The notes: a model not told the origin generated them from the letters alone. DNA of 64,000 nucleotides from JACVRW01 sp963850205 (GCA_963850205.1 CAWKKJ010000017.1:372001-436000); one strand, 5' to 3'. Positions 15,741-23,783 are shown, counted from the stretch's first letter. A program made the numbers and translations.

Positions 15741-16651
15741 CCGCCCTCCTCCCCGGGGCCGTCGAAGCTCACGGCCGCGGTGCGCTCCTCGGTGCCACGC
15801 ACCAGCGTCAGGTCGAGCGAGCCGCCGGCCGCCGGCACCCCGTCGAGCGCGGTGTAGAGCGCCTCCACGCCGTCGATGGGGGTGTCCCCGGCGGCCACTA
15901 TGAGATCCCCGCGCTCGACGCCGGCCTGGTCGGCGGGGCCGTCTTCCGCGACCTCGCGCACCAACAGACCGTCGCGCTCCGGCAGGCCCACGGCCCGGCG
16001 CATGCGGCGCGCCGCCCGCGGCGGCGCCACGGCCACGCCCAGCCGGTGATGGGCGGGCGCCTCGCCGCTGGCCAGCAGCAGCACCCGCTCCTTCACGGCG
16101 GCATCGAGGGACACCGCCAGGATCAGGCCGCCGTCCAGCCGCAGGGCGTTGAGGCCCAGGAGCCCGCCGCCGGCGTCGACGAGGGGACCGCCCGAGGAGC
16201 CTCGGGGAAGCGGGGCGGTGTGCTCGATCGCCCCCCGGATCCGCCGCCCTCGGGGACCGCGAAAGCTGCGACCCTCCGACGAGACAAAGCCCGGGGTGGC
16301 CCGCAGGCCGCGCCCGCCGGGGTTGGCCAGCGCCACCACGGGCGCGCCGATGCCGGGACGGTCGCCGGGCTCCCAGCGGATCGCCGGAGCGTCGCCGGTG
16401 TCCACCTCGAGCACGGCCAGGTCGAGGTCCGGATCGGTGCCCGCTCTGCGGGCTTGCTCGCGGCGATCCCCGGCGGCGAAGGCCACGGTCACCTCGTCGC
16501 GACGGAGGTTGTGGGCGCTCGTGAGCACGCGGCCCGGGGCGATGACCACGCCCGAGCCGAGACCCCAGCCGCGCCCCAGGCCCACCACCGACGGCCCCAC
16601 CTGCTCGACCGCCCCGGCGATCGTGTCCTGCACCCTTGTCACTGCGTTCAT
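15737..16651 (-). CDS. Second trypsin-like protease with PDZ domain
   Basis: 304 residues from ATG 16649-16651, which follows a good ribosome site (AGGTGGAGAG). The triad is H47 (TSAHNL), D77 (DLDLAVLE) and S153 (PRGSSGGPLV), with a PDZ domain at about 215-290. The N-terminal strands are shorter than in DegP and there is no export signal. It is a divergent paralogue of the downstream protease; the two overlap by 4 bp. An HxlR regulator lies divergently 75 bp away with a palindrome between them. Confidence 0.9.
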   Translation of the reverse strand: MNAVTRVQDTIAGAVEQVGPSVVGLGRGWGLGSGVVIAPGRVLTSAHNLRRDEVTVAFAAGDRREQARRAGTDPDLDLAVLEVDTGDAPAIRWEPGDRPGIGAPVVALANPGGRGLRATPGFVSSEGRSFRGPRGRRIRGAIEHTAPLPRGSSGGPLVDAGGGLLGLNALRLDGGLILAVSLDAAVKERVLLLASGEAPAHHRLGVAVAPPRAARRMRRAVGLPERDGLLVREVAEDGPADQAGVERGDLIVAAGDTPIDGVEALYTALDGVPAAGGSLDLTLVRGTEERTAAVSFDGPGEEGG

Positions 16652-16664
16652 CTCTCCACCTTGA

Positions 16665-16691
16665 TAGTCACTAGCAATTAGCAAGCGACTA
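16665..16691. promoter_or_regulatory. Palindromic operator between protease operon and hxlR
   Basis: The sequence is two inverted arms, TAGTCACTAGC and GCAAGCGACTA, around AATT. It is AT-rich compared with flanks and sits between two divergent starts (16651 and 16726). A dimeric HxlR protein is the natural candidate to bind it. Binding is inference. Confidence 0.55.
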
Positions 16692-16725
16692 CTGTACAGC
16701 AGGTGCCCGAAGTACCCTTTCCGGC

Positions 16726-17148
16726 GTGACGGAGCAGGTATCCAGCCCCCTCGCCGCCGCCCTGGACAGCGTGGGCGACCGCTGGACGCTGCTGCTCGTC
16801 GAGGCGCTGCTCGACGGGCCCCGCCGGTTCGGCGACCTGCAGTCGGACCTGAGACCGATCGCGCCCAACGTGCTCACGCAGCGCCTGCGCCGGCTCGAGG
16901 GCGAGGGGCTCCTGCTGGCCCAGCCCTACTCGGAGCGCCCGCGCCGCTTCGTCTACGAGCTGACCGCATCCGGCGCCGAGCTGGCCGGAGCGCTGCGCCT
17001 GCTGGCCGACTGGGGCGCCCGTCACCGCGAGAGCGGAGAGGGCCCGCGGCACGCCGCCTGCGGCACGCCGGTGGAGGCGCGCTGGTGGTGTCCCACCTGC
17101 GAGCGGCCCGTCGAGGAGGACGAGGCCGCGGACCTGCATTTCGCCTGA
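16726..17148 (+). CDS. HxlR-family transcriptional regulator with C-terminal Cys cluster
   Basis: 140 residues from GTG 16726. A winged helix covers about 5-100: LDSVGDRWTLLLVEALLDGP, FGDLQSDLRPIAPNVLTQRL (recognition helix) and the wing at about 65-78. The tail has a Cys-rich set (AACGTP, WWCPTCERP; three cysteines) that could bind a metal or sense thiol stress. It is divergent from the protease/globin operon with an inverted repeat between them, so it probably controls that operon and itself. Confidence 0.9.
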   Translation: MTEQVSSPLAAALDSVGDRWTLLLVEALLDGPRRFGDLQSDLRPIAPNVLTQRLRRLEGEGLLLAQPYSERPRRFVYELTASGAELAGALRLLADWGARHRESGEGPRHAACGTPVEARWWCPTCERPVEEDEAADLHFA

Positions 17149-17205
17149 CGGCCGAGGCGGCCCGCCGCCGCGGGATTTCCCCTGCTGCCTGCTACCTTCG
17201 GCGGC

Positions 17206-17745
17206 TTGGACGACCAGCCCACACGCCGGCTGGAGACCGGGTCGCCACCGCCTGGCAGCCCGTCCCGCCCGCCCGATCCGGAGGACGTCTACCGTCGGCG
17301 GCGGATGGTCGCGGCGGGCGCGGCCGGGCTCGTCCTGCTGCTGCTCATCGTGGGCATCGCCAGCGCCCTCGGCGGCGGCGAGGACGAGCCGGCCGACACC
17401 CCGGCCGAGCTCGGGGTGCCGACCACGGGCGACGACCTCTCGGACACCACGGAGCCGGAGAGCGAGGGTGACCGTGACCGTGAGCGCACGACCACCGAGC
17501 GCGACGCCACGGGCGCCGCGCCCGCCACGCCCGTGACCCCGCAGGGCGGCGGCGGAACAGGCGCCGTTCCCCCCGTCGCGGGAACGGGCACGCCCCAGCC
17601 GGCCCCGGCCCCGGCCCCCGCACCCGCACCCGCGCCTGCGCCCACACCCACACCGCCCACGCAGCGCTCCGGCGGCGGGGCGGGCCAGGTCCCGCAGGAG
17701 CCGCAGGCTCCCCAGAGCGGCGACGGCGGCGCGGTGGCCCCCTAG
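17206..17745 (+). CDS. Single-pass membrane protein with Pro-Ala repeats
   Basis: 179 residues from TTG 17206. A cytoplasmic N-terminus of about 35 residues rich in Pro and Arg precedes one membrane helix (about 36-58, AAGAAGLVLLLLIVGIASAL). The outer part is acidic and Thr-rich, then Pro-Ala dipeptide repeats (about 125-148), ending in Gly/Gln/Pro. Such a layout suits a spacer across the cell wall; no enzymatic domain is seen. The start is uncertain because TTG is used. The stop TAG abuts the hairpin array. Confidence 0.6.
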   Translation: MDDQPTRRLETGSPPPGSPSRPPDPEDVYRRRRMVAAGAAGLVLLLLIVGIASALGGGEDEPADTPAELGVPTTGDDLSDTTEPESEGDRDRERTTTERDATGAAPATPVTPQGGGGTGAVPPVAGTGTPQPAPAPAPAPAPAPAPTPTPPTQRSGGGAGQVPQEPQAPQSGDGGAVAP

Positions 17746-17748
17746 CCC

Positions 17749-17872
17749 GAAGCAGCCGGCTTGGCCGGCTGCGCAGGGGATGATTTCCGGGAAGCGGCCG
17801 GCTTGGCCGGCTGCGCAGGGGATGATTTCCGGGAAGCAGCCGGCTTGGCCGGCTGCGCAGGGAATGGTTTCC
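17749..17872. repeat. Triple 42-bp tandem hairpin array
   Basis: Three direct copies start at 17749, 17791 and 17833 (the last is slightly short). Each carries GCAGCCGGC-TTG-GCCGGCTGC, a 9-bp stem with a 3-base loop; copy 2 has GCGGCC, which keeps a G-U pair. GGGGATGATTTCC links them. The array fills the space between two convergent genes: it starts just after the membrane-protein stop and ends at the ArfB stop. A bidirectional terminator is likely. Confidence 0.8.
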
Positions 17873-18273
17873 TACTCGTCGGCGGCCGGTCGCCGGCGGC
17901 CGCGCTTGATCTCACCCCGGCGGCGCTTTGACTCCAGCCGCCGGCGTCGCGAGCCGGACGTGGGCCGGGTGGCCCGGCGGGGGCGGGGCACCGACAGCGC
18001 GCTTTCGATCCGCGAGCGCAGCCGCTCCAATGCCAGCTCGCGGTTGCGGGCCTGCGAGCGGCTGTCCTGGGCCACCGCCCGGACCACCGGCCCGAGCCGG
18101 CCCGCGATGCGCTCCTTCTCGGCCTCGCTCAGCGCCGCCGAAGCGGCCACGTCGAACACCGCCTCCACCCGCGAGGCGGTCACGTTCGCGTGCTGGCCGC
18201 CCGGGCCGGACGAGCGGCTCACGCGCAGCTCCACCTCCGACAGAGGCAGCGCCGTGCCGCGGCGGATAGGCAT
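17872..18273 (-). CDS. arfB: Alternative ribosome-rescue factor ArfB (peptidyl-tRNA hydrolase)
   Basis: 133 residues from ATG 18271-18273. The N-terminal domain has the release-factor motif SSGPGGQHANV (GGQ at 25-27), which hydrolyses peptidyl-tRNA in the ribosomal A site. The C-terminal tail is strongly basic (RRRRLESKRRRGEIKRGRRR), as ArfB needs to enter the empty mRNA channel. Length and layout match ArfB/YaeJ rather than RF1/RF2, which carry codon-recognition domains. The 38-bp palindrome lies about 30 bp upstream. Confidence 0.92.
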   Translation of the reverse strand: MPIRRGTALPLSEVELRVSRSSGPGGQHANVTASRVEAVFDVAASAALSEAEKERIAGRLGPVVRAVAQDSRSQARNRELALERLRSRIESALSVPRPRRATRPTSGSRRRRLESKRRRGEIKRGRRRPAADE

Positions 18274-18304
18274 CGGGTCCTCGATGCGCCGCACCCTAAC
18301 TCTC

Positions 18305-18342
18305 GCTCCGGCCCGGGCCAGCCCGGGCCCTCGCGCACGGCG
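18305..18342. repeat. 38-bp palindromic element, copy 2 (intergenic)
   Basis: Starts GCTCCGGCCCGGGCCAGCCC, with stem GGCCCGGGC / GCCCGGGCC. It is in the divergent gap between arfB and the MMSA-type dehydrogenase. It matches copy 1 at 10614-10651 with one compensatory base-pair swap. Similarity continues beyond the 38 bp after a 9-bp gap (TGCAGGCCCGG here, TGCGGGCCCGG there). Confidence 0.75.
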
Positions 18343-18385
18343 AACGCGGGGTGCAGGCCCGGCGCGCGCATGCAACCCTGTCGGA

Positions 18386-19885
18386 ATGACCACATCGGTG
18401 ACCACGCGCGTGCTGGACAACTACGTCGGCGGCAGCTGGACCGCGGCCGCGGCGGAGGAGGCGCTCGACGTCACCAACCCGGCCACCGGCGAGGTGCTGG
18501 CCGAGGTGCCGCTGTCAAATGCGGCGGACCTCGACGCGGCCGTCTCCGCGGCTCGTGACGCTCTGCCGGCCTGGCGCGCGGTGTCCGTGATCGAACGCGC
18601 GCGCCGCCTGTTCGCCCTGCGCGAAGGGCTGGACGCCCGCCGTGAGGACTTGGCCCGGTCGGTGACCACCGAGATGGGGAAGACCATCGGCGACGCCCGG
18701 GCCGAGGTGGCCCGGATGATCGAGATGGTCGAGTGCGCGTGTGCCCTGCCCACGACGATGCAGGGCCGCATCCTCGAGGACGTCTCCCGCAACGTGGACG
18801 CCGAGACGGTCCGCCAGCCGGTGGGCGTGTGCGCCGCCATCGTGCCGTTCAACTTCCCGGCGATGGTCCCCTTCTGGTTCCTGCCCTTCGCCATCGGCTG
18901 CGGGAACAGCTTCGTCCTGAAGCCCTCGGAGCAGGTGCCGCTCACCCAGCAGATCGCGTTCGAGGTGCTGGATTCGCTCGACCTGCCGCCCGGCGTGGTC
19001 AACCTGGTCAACGGGGGCCGCGAGGTGGTGGAGGGGATCCTCGACCATCCCGGGATCGACGCCGTGTCGTTCGTGGGCTCGGCGCCGGTGGCCCGCGTCG
19101 TCTACGAGCGCTCGGCCCAGGCCGGCAAGCGCGTCCAGGCCCTGGGTGGGGCCAAGAACCACATGGTCGTGATGCCGGATGCGGTCGTCGACCAGACCGT
19201 GAAGGGCATCATCGGATCCGCCTTCGGGGCGGCCGGCCAGCGCTGCATGGCCGGCTCGGTGGTGGTCACGGTGGGAGAGGCACACGACCGGCTGATGCCC
19301 TCGCTCGGCGAGGCCACCAGGGCCCTGCGGGTCGGCGACGGCATCGACGAGGCCACCGACGTCGGGCCGGTCATCTCCCCGACCGCGCGCGACCGCATCC
19401 GCGAGGCGATCGACCACGCCGTACAGGACGGGGCCACGCCGCTGGTGGACGGCCGCGACACCGACGCCGACCCCGCGGGGGCCTACCTCGGCCCCACCAT
19501 CCTTGACGACGTCGACCCGGCCTCGGACGCCGTGCAAGAGGAGATCTTCGGGCCGGTGCTGTCGGTGGTGCGGGCCGACAGCCTCGACGAGGCCATCGAC
19601 ATCGTGTCCGGCTCACGCTTTGGCAACGGCGTCTCGATCTTCACCGAGAGCGGTGCCTCGGTGCGGCGCTTCCGGCACGAGGTGGACGCCGGGATGGTCG
19701 GGGTGAACATCGGGGTGGCCGCCCCGGTGGCCTTCTTCCCCTTCTCGGGCTGGAAGGACAGCTTCCTGGGCGACCTGCACGCCCACGGCCCCGACGCGGT
19801 GGAGTTCTACACCCGCAAGAAGACCGTCACGAGCCGCTACTACTCGAGCGGCCAGGGAAGCGGCCCTTACTTCGTCGAGAGTTAG
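18386..19885 (+). CDS. mmsA: Methylmalonate-semialdehyde dehydrogenase (CoA-acylating)
   Basis: 499 residues. The subfamily signatures are PFNFPAMVPFWFLPFAIGCGN, GGAKNHMVVMPDA and AAGQRCMAGS, with the catalytic Cys in QRCM; the usual general-base Glu of ALDHs is replaced by Asn in GGAKNH, as expected for CoA-acylating MMSDH. It converts methylmalonate or malonate semialdehyde to propionyl-CoA or acetyl-CoA in valine or inositol breakdown. It stands alone here. The stop TAG 19883-19885 is part of palindrome B. Confidence 0.9.
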   Translation: MTTSVTTRVLDNYVGGSWTAAAAEEALDVTNPATGEVLAEVPLSNAADLDAAVSAARDALPAWRAVSVIERARRLFALREGLDARREDLARSVTTEMGKTIGDARAEVARMIEMVECACALPTTMQGRILEDVSRNVDAETVRQPVGVCAAIVPFNFPAMVPFWFLPFAIGCGNSFVLKPSEQVPLTQQIAFEVLDSLDLPPGVVNLVNGGREVVEGILDHPGIDAVSFVGSAPVARVVYERSAQAGKRVQALGGAKNHMVVMPDAVVDQTVKGIIGSAFGAAGQRCMAGSVVVTVGEAHDRLMPSLGEATRALRVGDGIDEATDVGPVISPTARDRIREAIDHAVQDGATPLVDGRDTDADPAGAYLGPTILDDVDPASDAVQEEIFGPVLSVVRADSLDEAIDIVSGSRFGNGVSIFTESGASVRRFRHEVDAGMVGVNIGVAAPVAFFPFSGWKDSFLGDLHAHGPDAVEFYTRKKTVTSRYYSSGQGSGPYFVES

Positions 19886-20053
19886 ATGGTCGATCCCGAA
19901 CCCCCGCACCCGCGGATGACGCGCCATACCGTCGCTAGATCGGCACCCACGTCCTCGCCGATAGTTCATTCACTATCGGCCTCGTCCGCGGTCACCGCCC
20001 AGCTTGGTCTGGCGCGCCCCCGCGGGCACGCGGATCCGGAATCGACCATCTAG
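19882..20053. repeat. Long imperfect palindrome B (REPIN-like)
   Basis: The outer arms TAGATGGTCGAT (19883-19894) and ATCGACCATCTA (20041-20052) pair perfectly. Inner segments CCCGCGG / CCGCGGG and GCGCGCCA / TGGCGCGC also pair. The centre is GCCGATAG-TTCATTCAC-CTATCGGC-like, near 19957-19981. The left TAG is the stop codon of the MMSDH gene. It resembles palindromes A and D in size and placement. Confidence 0.75.
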
Positions 20054-20177
20054 CAGCGCGGCGCCCGCTTGGGCGCCTGCGCCCCGCGCTCCACTCGCGC
20101 AGGGTCTGACCGTCGGGCACGTCGCAGAGAAGCGGGCTGAAGGCCTGGTCGCGGACTGTCTGGGTGGTGGGGCTCAT
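19992..20177 (-). CDS. Small ORF, possible remnant
   Basis: 61 residues from ATG 20175-20177, preceded by AGAGAGCG. The first 30 residues (MSPTTQTVRDQAFSPLLCD, then DVPDGQTLREW) look like a real protein start, while the rest is Arg-rich and reads through palindrome B. I do not recognise it. It could be a short gene or a gene whose 3' end was replaced by the palindrome. Nothing else is supported between 19886 and 20255. Confidence 0.3.
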   Translation of the reverse strand: MSPTTQTVRDQAFSPLLCDVPDGQTLREWSAGRRRPSGRRAARWSIPDPRARGGAPDQAGR

Positions 20178-20255
20178 CGCTCTCTGCTTCTCTGACGCCG
20201 GGGTTCGACAACAATTACGCGGCCCCTGCGATTTCGGATGCGAGACTGCCGCGGC

Positions 20256-21080
20256 ATGCGCGTCGCGGTGGTGGGTCACGTGGAGTGGATCGAGTTCGCC
20301 GTGGTGGACCGGCTGCCGGCCGCGGGGGAGATCGTCCACGCCGAGTCGGTCTTCAGCGAGCCTGGGGGCGGCGGCGCGGTGGCGGCGGTCCAGCTGGCCA
20401 AGCTGGCCGGGGAGGCGACGCTGTTCGTGGCGCTGGGCGACGACGAAACGGGTCACCGGGCCGAGGCGCGGCTCAGCGAGCTTGGCGTGCGGGTGTGCGC
20501 GGCCTGGCGGACGGAGCCGCAGCGCCGCGGCTTCGTGCATCTCGACGCGCAGGCGGAGCGGACCATCACGGTGATCGGCGAGCGACTCGGGCCGCGGGGC
20601 GACGACCCGCTCCCCTGGGCCGAGCTCGCCGACACCGACGCCGTCTACTTCACCGCCGGCGATGCGGGTGCGGTCCACCAGGCTCGCAGGGCCGGGGCGC
20701 TGGTGGCGACCACCCGTGCGCTGGACTCGCTCGCCGAGGCCGCCGTGGAGCTGGACGCGCTGGTCTCGAGCGCGCGCGACCCCGGCGAGCGCTACGAGGA
20801 CGGGCAGCTCGAGCCGTCGCCCCGGCTCGTGCTGCGTACGGACGGGGCCGAGGGCGGGAGCTACGTGACCGCGGACGGGCGCGAGGGCCGCTGGGCCTCC
20901 GAGCCGCCTCCCGGGGCTCCGGTGGATGCCTACGGCTCTGGCGACAGCTTCGCGGCCGGCGTGACCTACGGCCTCGGGGCCGGGCTGCCCACCGACGAGG
21001 TGCTCAAGCTGGGCGCTCGCTGCGGGGCCGCGTGCCTCACCGGGCGCGGGCCCTTCGCGGGGCAGCTCGAGAAGCCCTAG
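20256..21080 (+). CDS. PfkB-family carbohydrate kinase
   Basis: 274 residues from ATG 20256 (MRVAVVGHVEWIE). The PfkB/ribokinase fold is shown by EPGGGGAVAAVQLAKLAG at about 39-56 and the C-terminal signature DAYGSGDSFAAGVTYGLG at about 227-244, whose second Asp is the catalytic base. Ser replaces Ala in the GAGD motif, which is a mild variation. ATP-dependent phosphorylation of a sugar, nucleoside or similar compound is expected, with an unknown substrate. It is about 11 kb from mtnA, so a link to methylthioribose salvage is speculative. Confidence 0.85.
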   Translation: MRVAVVGHVEWIEFAVVDRLPAAGEIVHAESVFSEPGGGGAVAAVQLAKLAGEATLFVALGDDETGHRAEARLSELGVRVCAAWRTEPQRRGFVHLDAQAERTITVIGERLGPRGDDPLPWAELADTDAVYFTAGDAGAVHQARRAGALVATTRALDSLAEAAVELDALVSSARDPGERYEDGQLEPSPRLVLRTDGAEGGSYVTADGREGRWASEPPPGAPVDAYGSGDSFAAGVTYGLGAGLPTDEVLKLGARCGAACLTGRGPFAGQLEKP

Positions 21081-21403
21081 GCGACGTACCCGTCTTCCGG
21101 CTCGATCGGCAGCCCGTTCGCCACCCAGGCCTCGAGCCCGCCGGCGAGGTTGTAGGTGGTGAAGCCGGCCGCCGCGAAGGCATCGGCCGCCATCGCCGAG
21201 CGGGCGCCCACGCGGCAGTAGAAGAGCACCGGCCGCTCGCTCTCCAGCCGGCCCGCCTCCTCGGTGAGCCGGTCGAGCTCGATGTGGACGTCGCCGGCGA
21301 TCCGCCCGGCCTCGTGCTCGTCGGGCCGGCGGACGTCGACCAGCTGCGCGCTGCCGCCGGCGAGCATCTCGGCTGCCTGCCGCGGCTCCAGGTCCTCGCT
21401 CAT
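21077..21403 (-). CDS. Single-domain rhodanese
   Basis: 108 residues forming one rhodanese domain. The active Cys63 is in FYCRVGARS, and LVDVRRPDEHEAGRI at about 21-35 is the usual substrate-side strand. These proteins carry persulfide sulfur or serve as binding modules in the cytoplasm. It converges with the PfkB kinase gene (4-bp overlap) and diverges from the secreted glycosidase-like gene. A second, two-domain sulfurtransferase is at 37359-38234. Confidence 0.9.
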   Translation of the reverse strand: MSEDLEPRQAAEMLAGGSAQLVDVRRPDEHEAGRIAGDVHIELDRLTEEAGRLESERPVLFYCRVGARSAMAADAFAAAGFTTYNLAGGLEAWVANGLPIEPEDGYVA

Positions 21404-21462
21404 GGCGCCGACGTTAGCGAAGCGGCGGCGGGCGGCCCGGGCCTCCGTTACGGTCCGCCGCC

Positions 21463-22572
21463 GTGCGCCGCGCCCTCCTGCTGTCGTCGCTCCTGATGCT
21501 CGCTCTCGCGCTCCCGCTGCCCGCCGCGGGCGCCTGCATCCGCGACCTGCGGGCCGACGACCTCCGCCCCCGGGAGGCTCCTCCGCTGCGCTTTGGCATC
21601 GGGCCTCTCGTACAGGCCGGCCAGGTGGGGGCCGTCCCGTCTCGGGCGGTGCCCGAGCGTCCGGCGCGGACCCACGCGGCGCTGGCGCACCTGCGAGCGC
21701 CGGGCCGGCCGTTTGTCCTGCGCCTCAACCGCTTCTTCTGGTCCGACCGGGAGGCGGGCTTTCGCCGCTACCTCGGGTTGGCACGCCGCTTTGCCCGGCG
21801 CGGCTACCTGATCGAGCTCCAGGTGCGCTATCACCCCGACCGCCGCCAGGAGGGCGACATCGCGGCCTGGCGGAGGCATGTGCGGGAGGTGGTGCGGCGC
21901 TTTGGGCGGATCCGGCGCGTGGTGGCGCTTCAGATCACCAACGAGGTCAACCTCACGGTCTCCCCGGACTCGTCGGACGGCGCCTATCGCGGCGCGCGCC
22001 GGGCGCTCGTGCAGGGCGTGATCGCCGCCCGTGACGAGGTCCGGAGAAGGGGCCCGCAGCGCCTCGAGATCGGGTTCAACTGGTTCTGGCGCCTCGACCC
22101 GGCGGTCGAGCGCGACTTCTGGCGTTCGCTGGGCGATCTCGGCGGCGCCCGCTTCGCCCGCTCCGTCGACTGGCTCGGGCTGGACGTGTACCCGGGCACA
22201 GTGTTCCCGCCCTCGCTCGGCACGGGTGGCGAGCGCGACGCCCTCGTGAGCGCCCTGGCCACGCTGCGCTGCTTCGCCGGCCGGACCGGCATCGGCCGGC
22301 GGGTGCCGATCAAGGTCGAGGAGAACGGCTGGCCCACGCTCCCTCCCGCCCGAGGCTACGAGCAGCAGGCGCGGCTGCTCGAGTCGATGGTGCGGACGAT
22401 CCACCGCTATCGCGGCACCTTCGGCGTGACCGACTACCGCTGGTTCAACCTGCGGGACGGCGACAGCTCGCCGGCTCTCTTCCAGCGCTTCGGGCTGCTC
22501 GAGTCCGATTACGACCGCAAGCCGGCCTTCTCCCGCTATCGCCGCCTGGTGCGGGAGCTCGGGATAGGCTGA
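21463..22572 (+). CDS. Secreted glycoside hydrolase-like TIM-barrel protein
   Basis: 369 residues from GTG 21463 with a clear signal peptide (about 1-24, ending PAAGA). The order of motifs fits a clan-A (beta/alpha)8 glycosidase: QITNEVNL at about 157-164 with the expected acid/base Glu161 after Asn, WLGLDVYPG at about 237-245, and KVEENGWPT at about 284-292 with candidate nucleophile Glu286/287, then DYRWFNLRDG. I cannot assign a GH family. The neighbouring SDR starts 6 bp after its stop. Confidence 0.65.
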   Translation: MRRALLLSSLLMLALALPLPAAGACIRDLRADDLRPREAPPLRFGIGPLVQAGQVGAVPSRAVPERPARTHAALAHLRAPGRPFVLRLNRFFWSDREAGFRRYLGLARRFARRGYLIELQVRYHPDRRQEGDIAAWRRHVREVVRRFGRIRRVVALQITNEVNLTVSPDSSDGAYRGARRALVQGVIAARDEVRRRGPQRLEIGFNWFWRLDPAVERDFWRSLGDLGGARFARSVDWLGLDVYPGTVFPPSLGTGGERDALVSALATLRCFAGRTGIGRRVPIKVEENGWPTLPPARGYEQQARLLESMVRTIHRYRGTFGVTDYRWFNLRDGDSSPALFQRFGLLESDYDRKPAFSRYRRLVRELGIG

Positions 22573-22578
22573 CCGGCC

Positions 22579-23481
22579 ATGGACTCGGACCTGCGCGGCA
22601 AGACCGTTCTGATCACCGGCGCGGCCCGCGGCATCGGGGCGGAGTCGGCCCGCCGCCTGGCCGCCCAGGGCGCCGGCCTCGCGCTCGTGGGCCTCGAGCC
22701 GGACGAGCTGCAGCGGGTTGCCGAGCACTGCGGCCCGAACGCCGCGGCCTTCGAGGCCGACGTGACCGACAGCGACGCGCTCGAGCGCGCGGTCGAGGCC
22801 ACCGTGGAGCGCTTCGGCGGCATCGACGTGGTGGTGGCCAACGCCGGGATAGCACCGGTCGGCTCGGTGCGTCTCATCGATCCGGCCGCCTTTGAGCGCA
22901 CCATCGAGATCAACCTGCTCGGTGTCTGGCGCACCGTCCGGGCCTGCCTGCCCAGCCTGATCGAGCGCCGCGGATACGTCCTGGTGATCGCCTCGCTGGC
23001 CGCGGCGGTGCACAGCCCCGGCCTGGCCGCCTACTCGGCCTCCAAGGCCGGCGCCGAGGCCTTCGCCGACTCGCTGCGCTCGGAATTGCGGCACCACGGG
23101 GTGGACGTGGGCGTGGGTTACTTCTCCTTCATCGACACCGACATGGTGCGCGGCGGCGACGCCCATCCGGCGGTCGGCGGCATGCGCGAGAAGCTGCCCG
23201 GCCTGGCCGGCAAGACCTACCCGCTTTCCGCCGTAGGGGAGGCGATCGCCGAGGGGATCGCGGAGCGCCGGCGCTGGGTGGTGGTCCCCCGCTGGGGACG
23301 GGCCATCCTGGTGCTGCGCACCGCGCTCGCCCCGCTGCTCGAACGCCAGGGCCACGCCGAGGTGGCCGAGGCCGACGAGCTGTTCGAGCGCGACGTCGCC
23401 GAGCGCGGTGCGGAGGCCGCCTCGCGGCCGGTGGGCCCGGGCGGCGAGGCGGCCAGCCGGCGCACCGCCGAGCGGGCCTGA
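22579..23481 (+). CDS. SDR-family oxidoreductase
   Basis: 300 residues. NAD(P) motif TGAARGIG at about 14-21, NAGI at about 94-97, the catalytic YSASK near 154-158, and a C-terminal extension of about 90 residues with an amphipathic part. It has the general shape of actinobacterial SDRs that act on lipids or ketones. It is closely spaced after the glycosidase-like gene (6 bp), so the pair may be co-transcribed. No substrate can be set. Confidence 0.85.
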   Translation: MDSDLRGKTVLITGAARGIGAESARRLAAQGAGLALVGLEPDELQRVAEHCGPNAAAFEADVTDSDALERAVEATVERFGGIDVVVANAGIAPVGSVRLIDPAAFERTIEINLLGVWRTVRACLPSLIERRGYVLVIASLAAAVHSPGLAAYSASKAGAEAFADSLRSELRHHGVDVGVGYFSFIDTDMVRGGDAHPAVGGMREKLPGLAGKTYPLSAVGEAIAEGIAERRRWVVVPRWGRAILVLRTALAPLLERQGHAEVAEADELFERDVAERGAEAASRPVGPGGEAASRRTAERA

Positions 23482-23528
23482 CCCCCTCTGCGGGTATCGT
23501 CACCACCACGGCCAAGCGCGACCCCCGC

Positions 23529-23771
23529 ATGATCCCCCTGGGCTACGGCAAGTTCGTCCGGGCCGACCGGGTCTACGCCCTGGTGCCGCTCGAGCGGGCC
23601 GACCGCCGCGACGGCCGGCGCACCTACGTGCACGTGGACGGGCTGGCCGAGCCGATCGTCGCCTCCCGCTCGGAGCGGGCCATCCTGGCCGACGTGGAGA
23701 CCGCGCTGGCCGAGGCTGCCGGGATCCCGCGCCGCCGGCGCGCCGTCGCCGGCCAGGAAAGCCTGCTGTAG
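23529..23771 (+). CDS. DUF370 / RemA-like regulatory protein
   Basis: 80 residues. The family signature is MIPLGYGKFVRADRVYALVP at the start, then RRTYVHVDG and the conserved PIVASRSERAIL at about 44-55. RemA in Bacillus is a DNA-binding regulator of matrix genes; in actinobacteria the role is not clear. The start could extend upstream to an in-frame site near 23508. The gene converges with pntB and a hairpin covers both stops. Confidence 0.85.
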   Translation: MIPLGYGKFVRADRVYALVPLERADRRDGRRTYVHVDGLAEPIVASRSERAILADVETALAEAAGIPRRRRAVAGQESLL

Positions 23772-23783
23772 GAGCTTCCTACA
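23767..23783. terminator. Short hairpin between convergent genes
   Basis: TGTAGGA (23767-23773) and TCCTACA (23777-23783) form a 7-bp stem with a 3-base loop. It overlaps the TAG stops of both the DUF370 and pntB genes. A terminator role is inferred from position only; no U-tract follows. Confidence 0.4.

Noticed and set aside
17749..17872. CRISPR array
   Set aside because: The units are contiguous direct repeats with no unique spacers and no cas genes nearby.
20256..21080. Methylthioribose kinase partner for mtnA
   Set aside because: It is a PfkB-type kinase, not an MtnK-type, and lies about 11 kb away without shared regulation.
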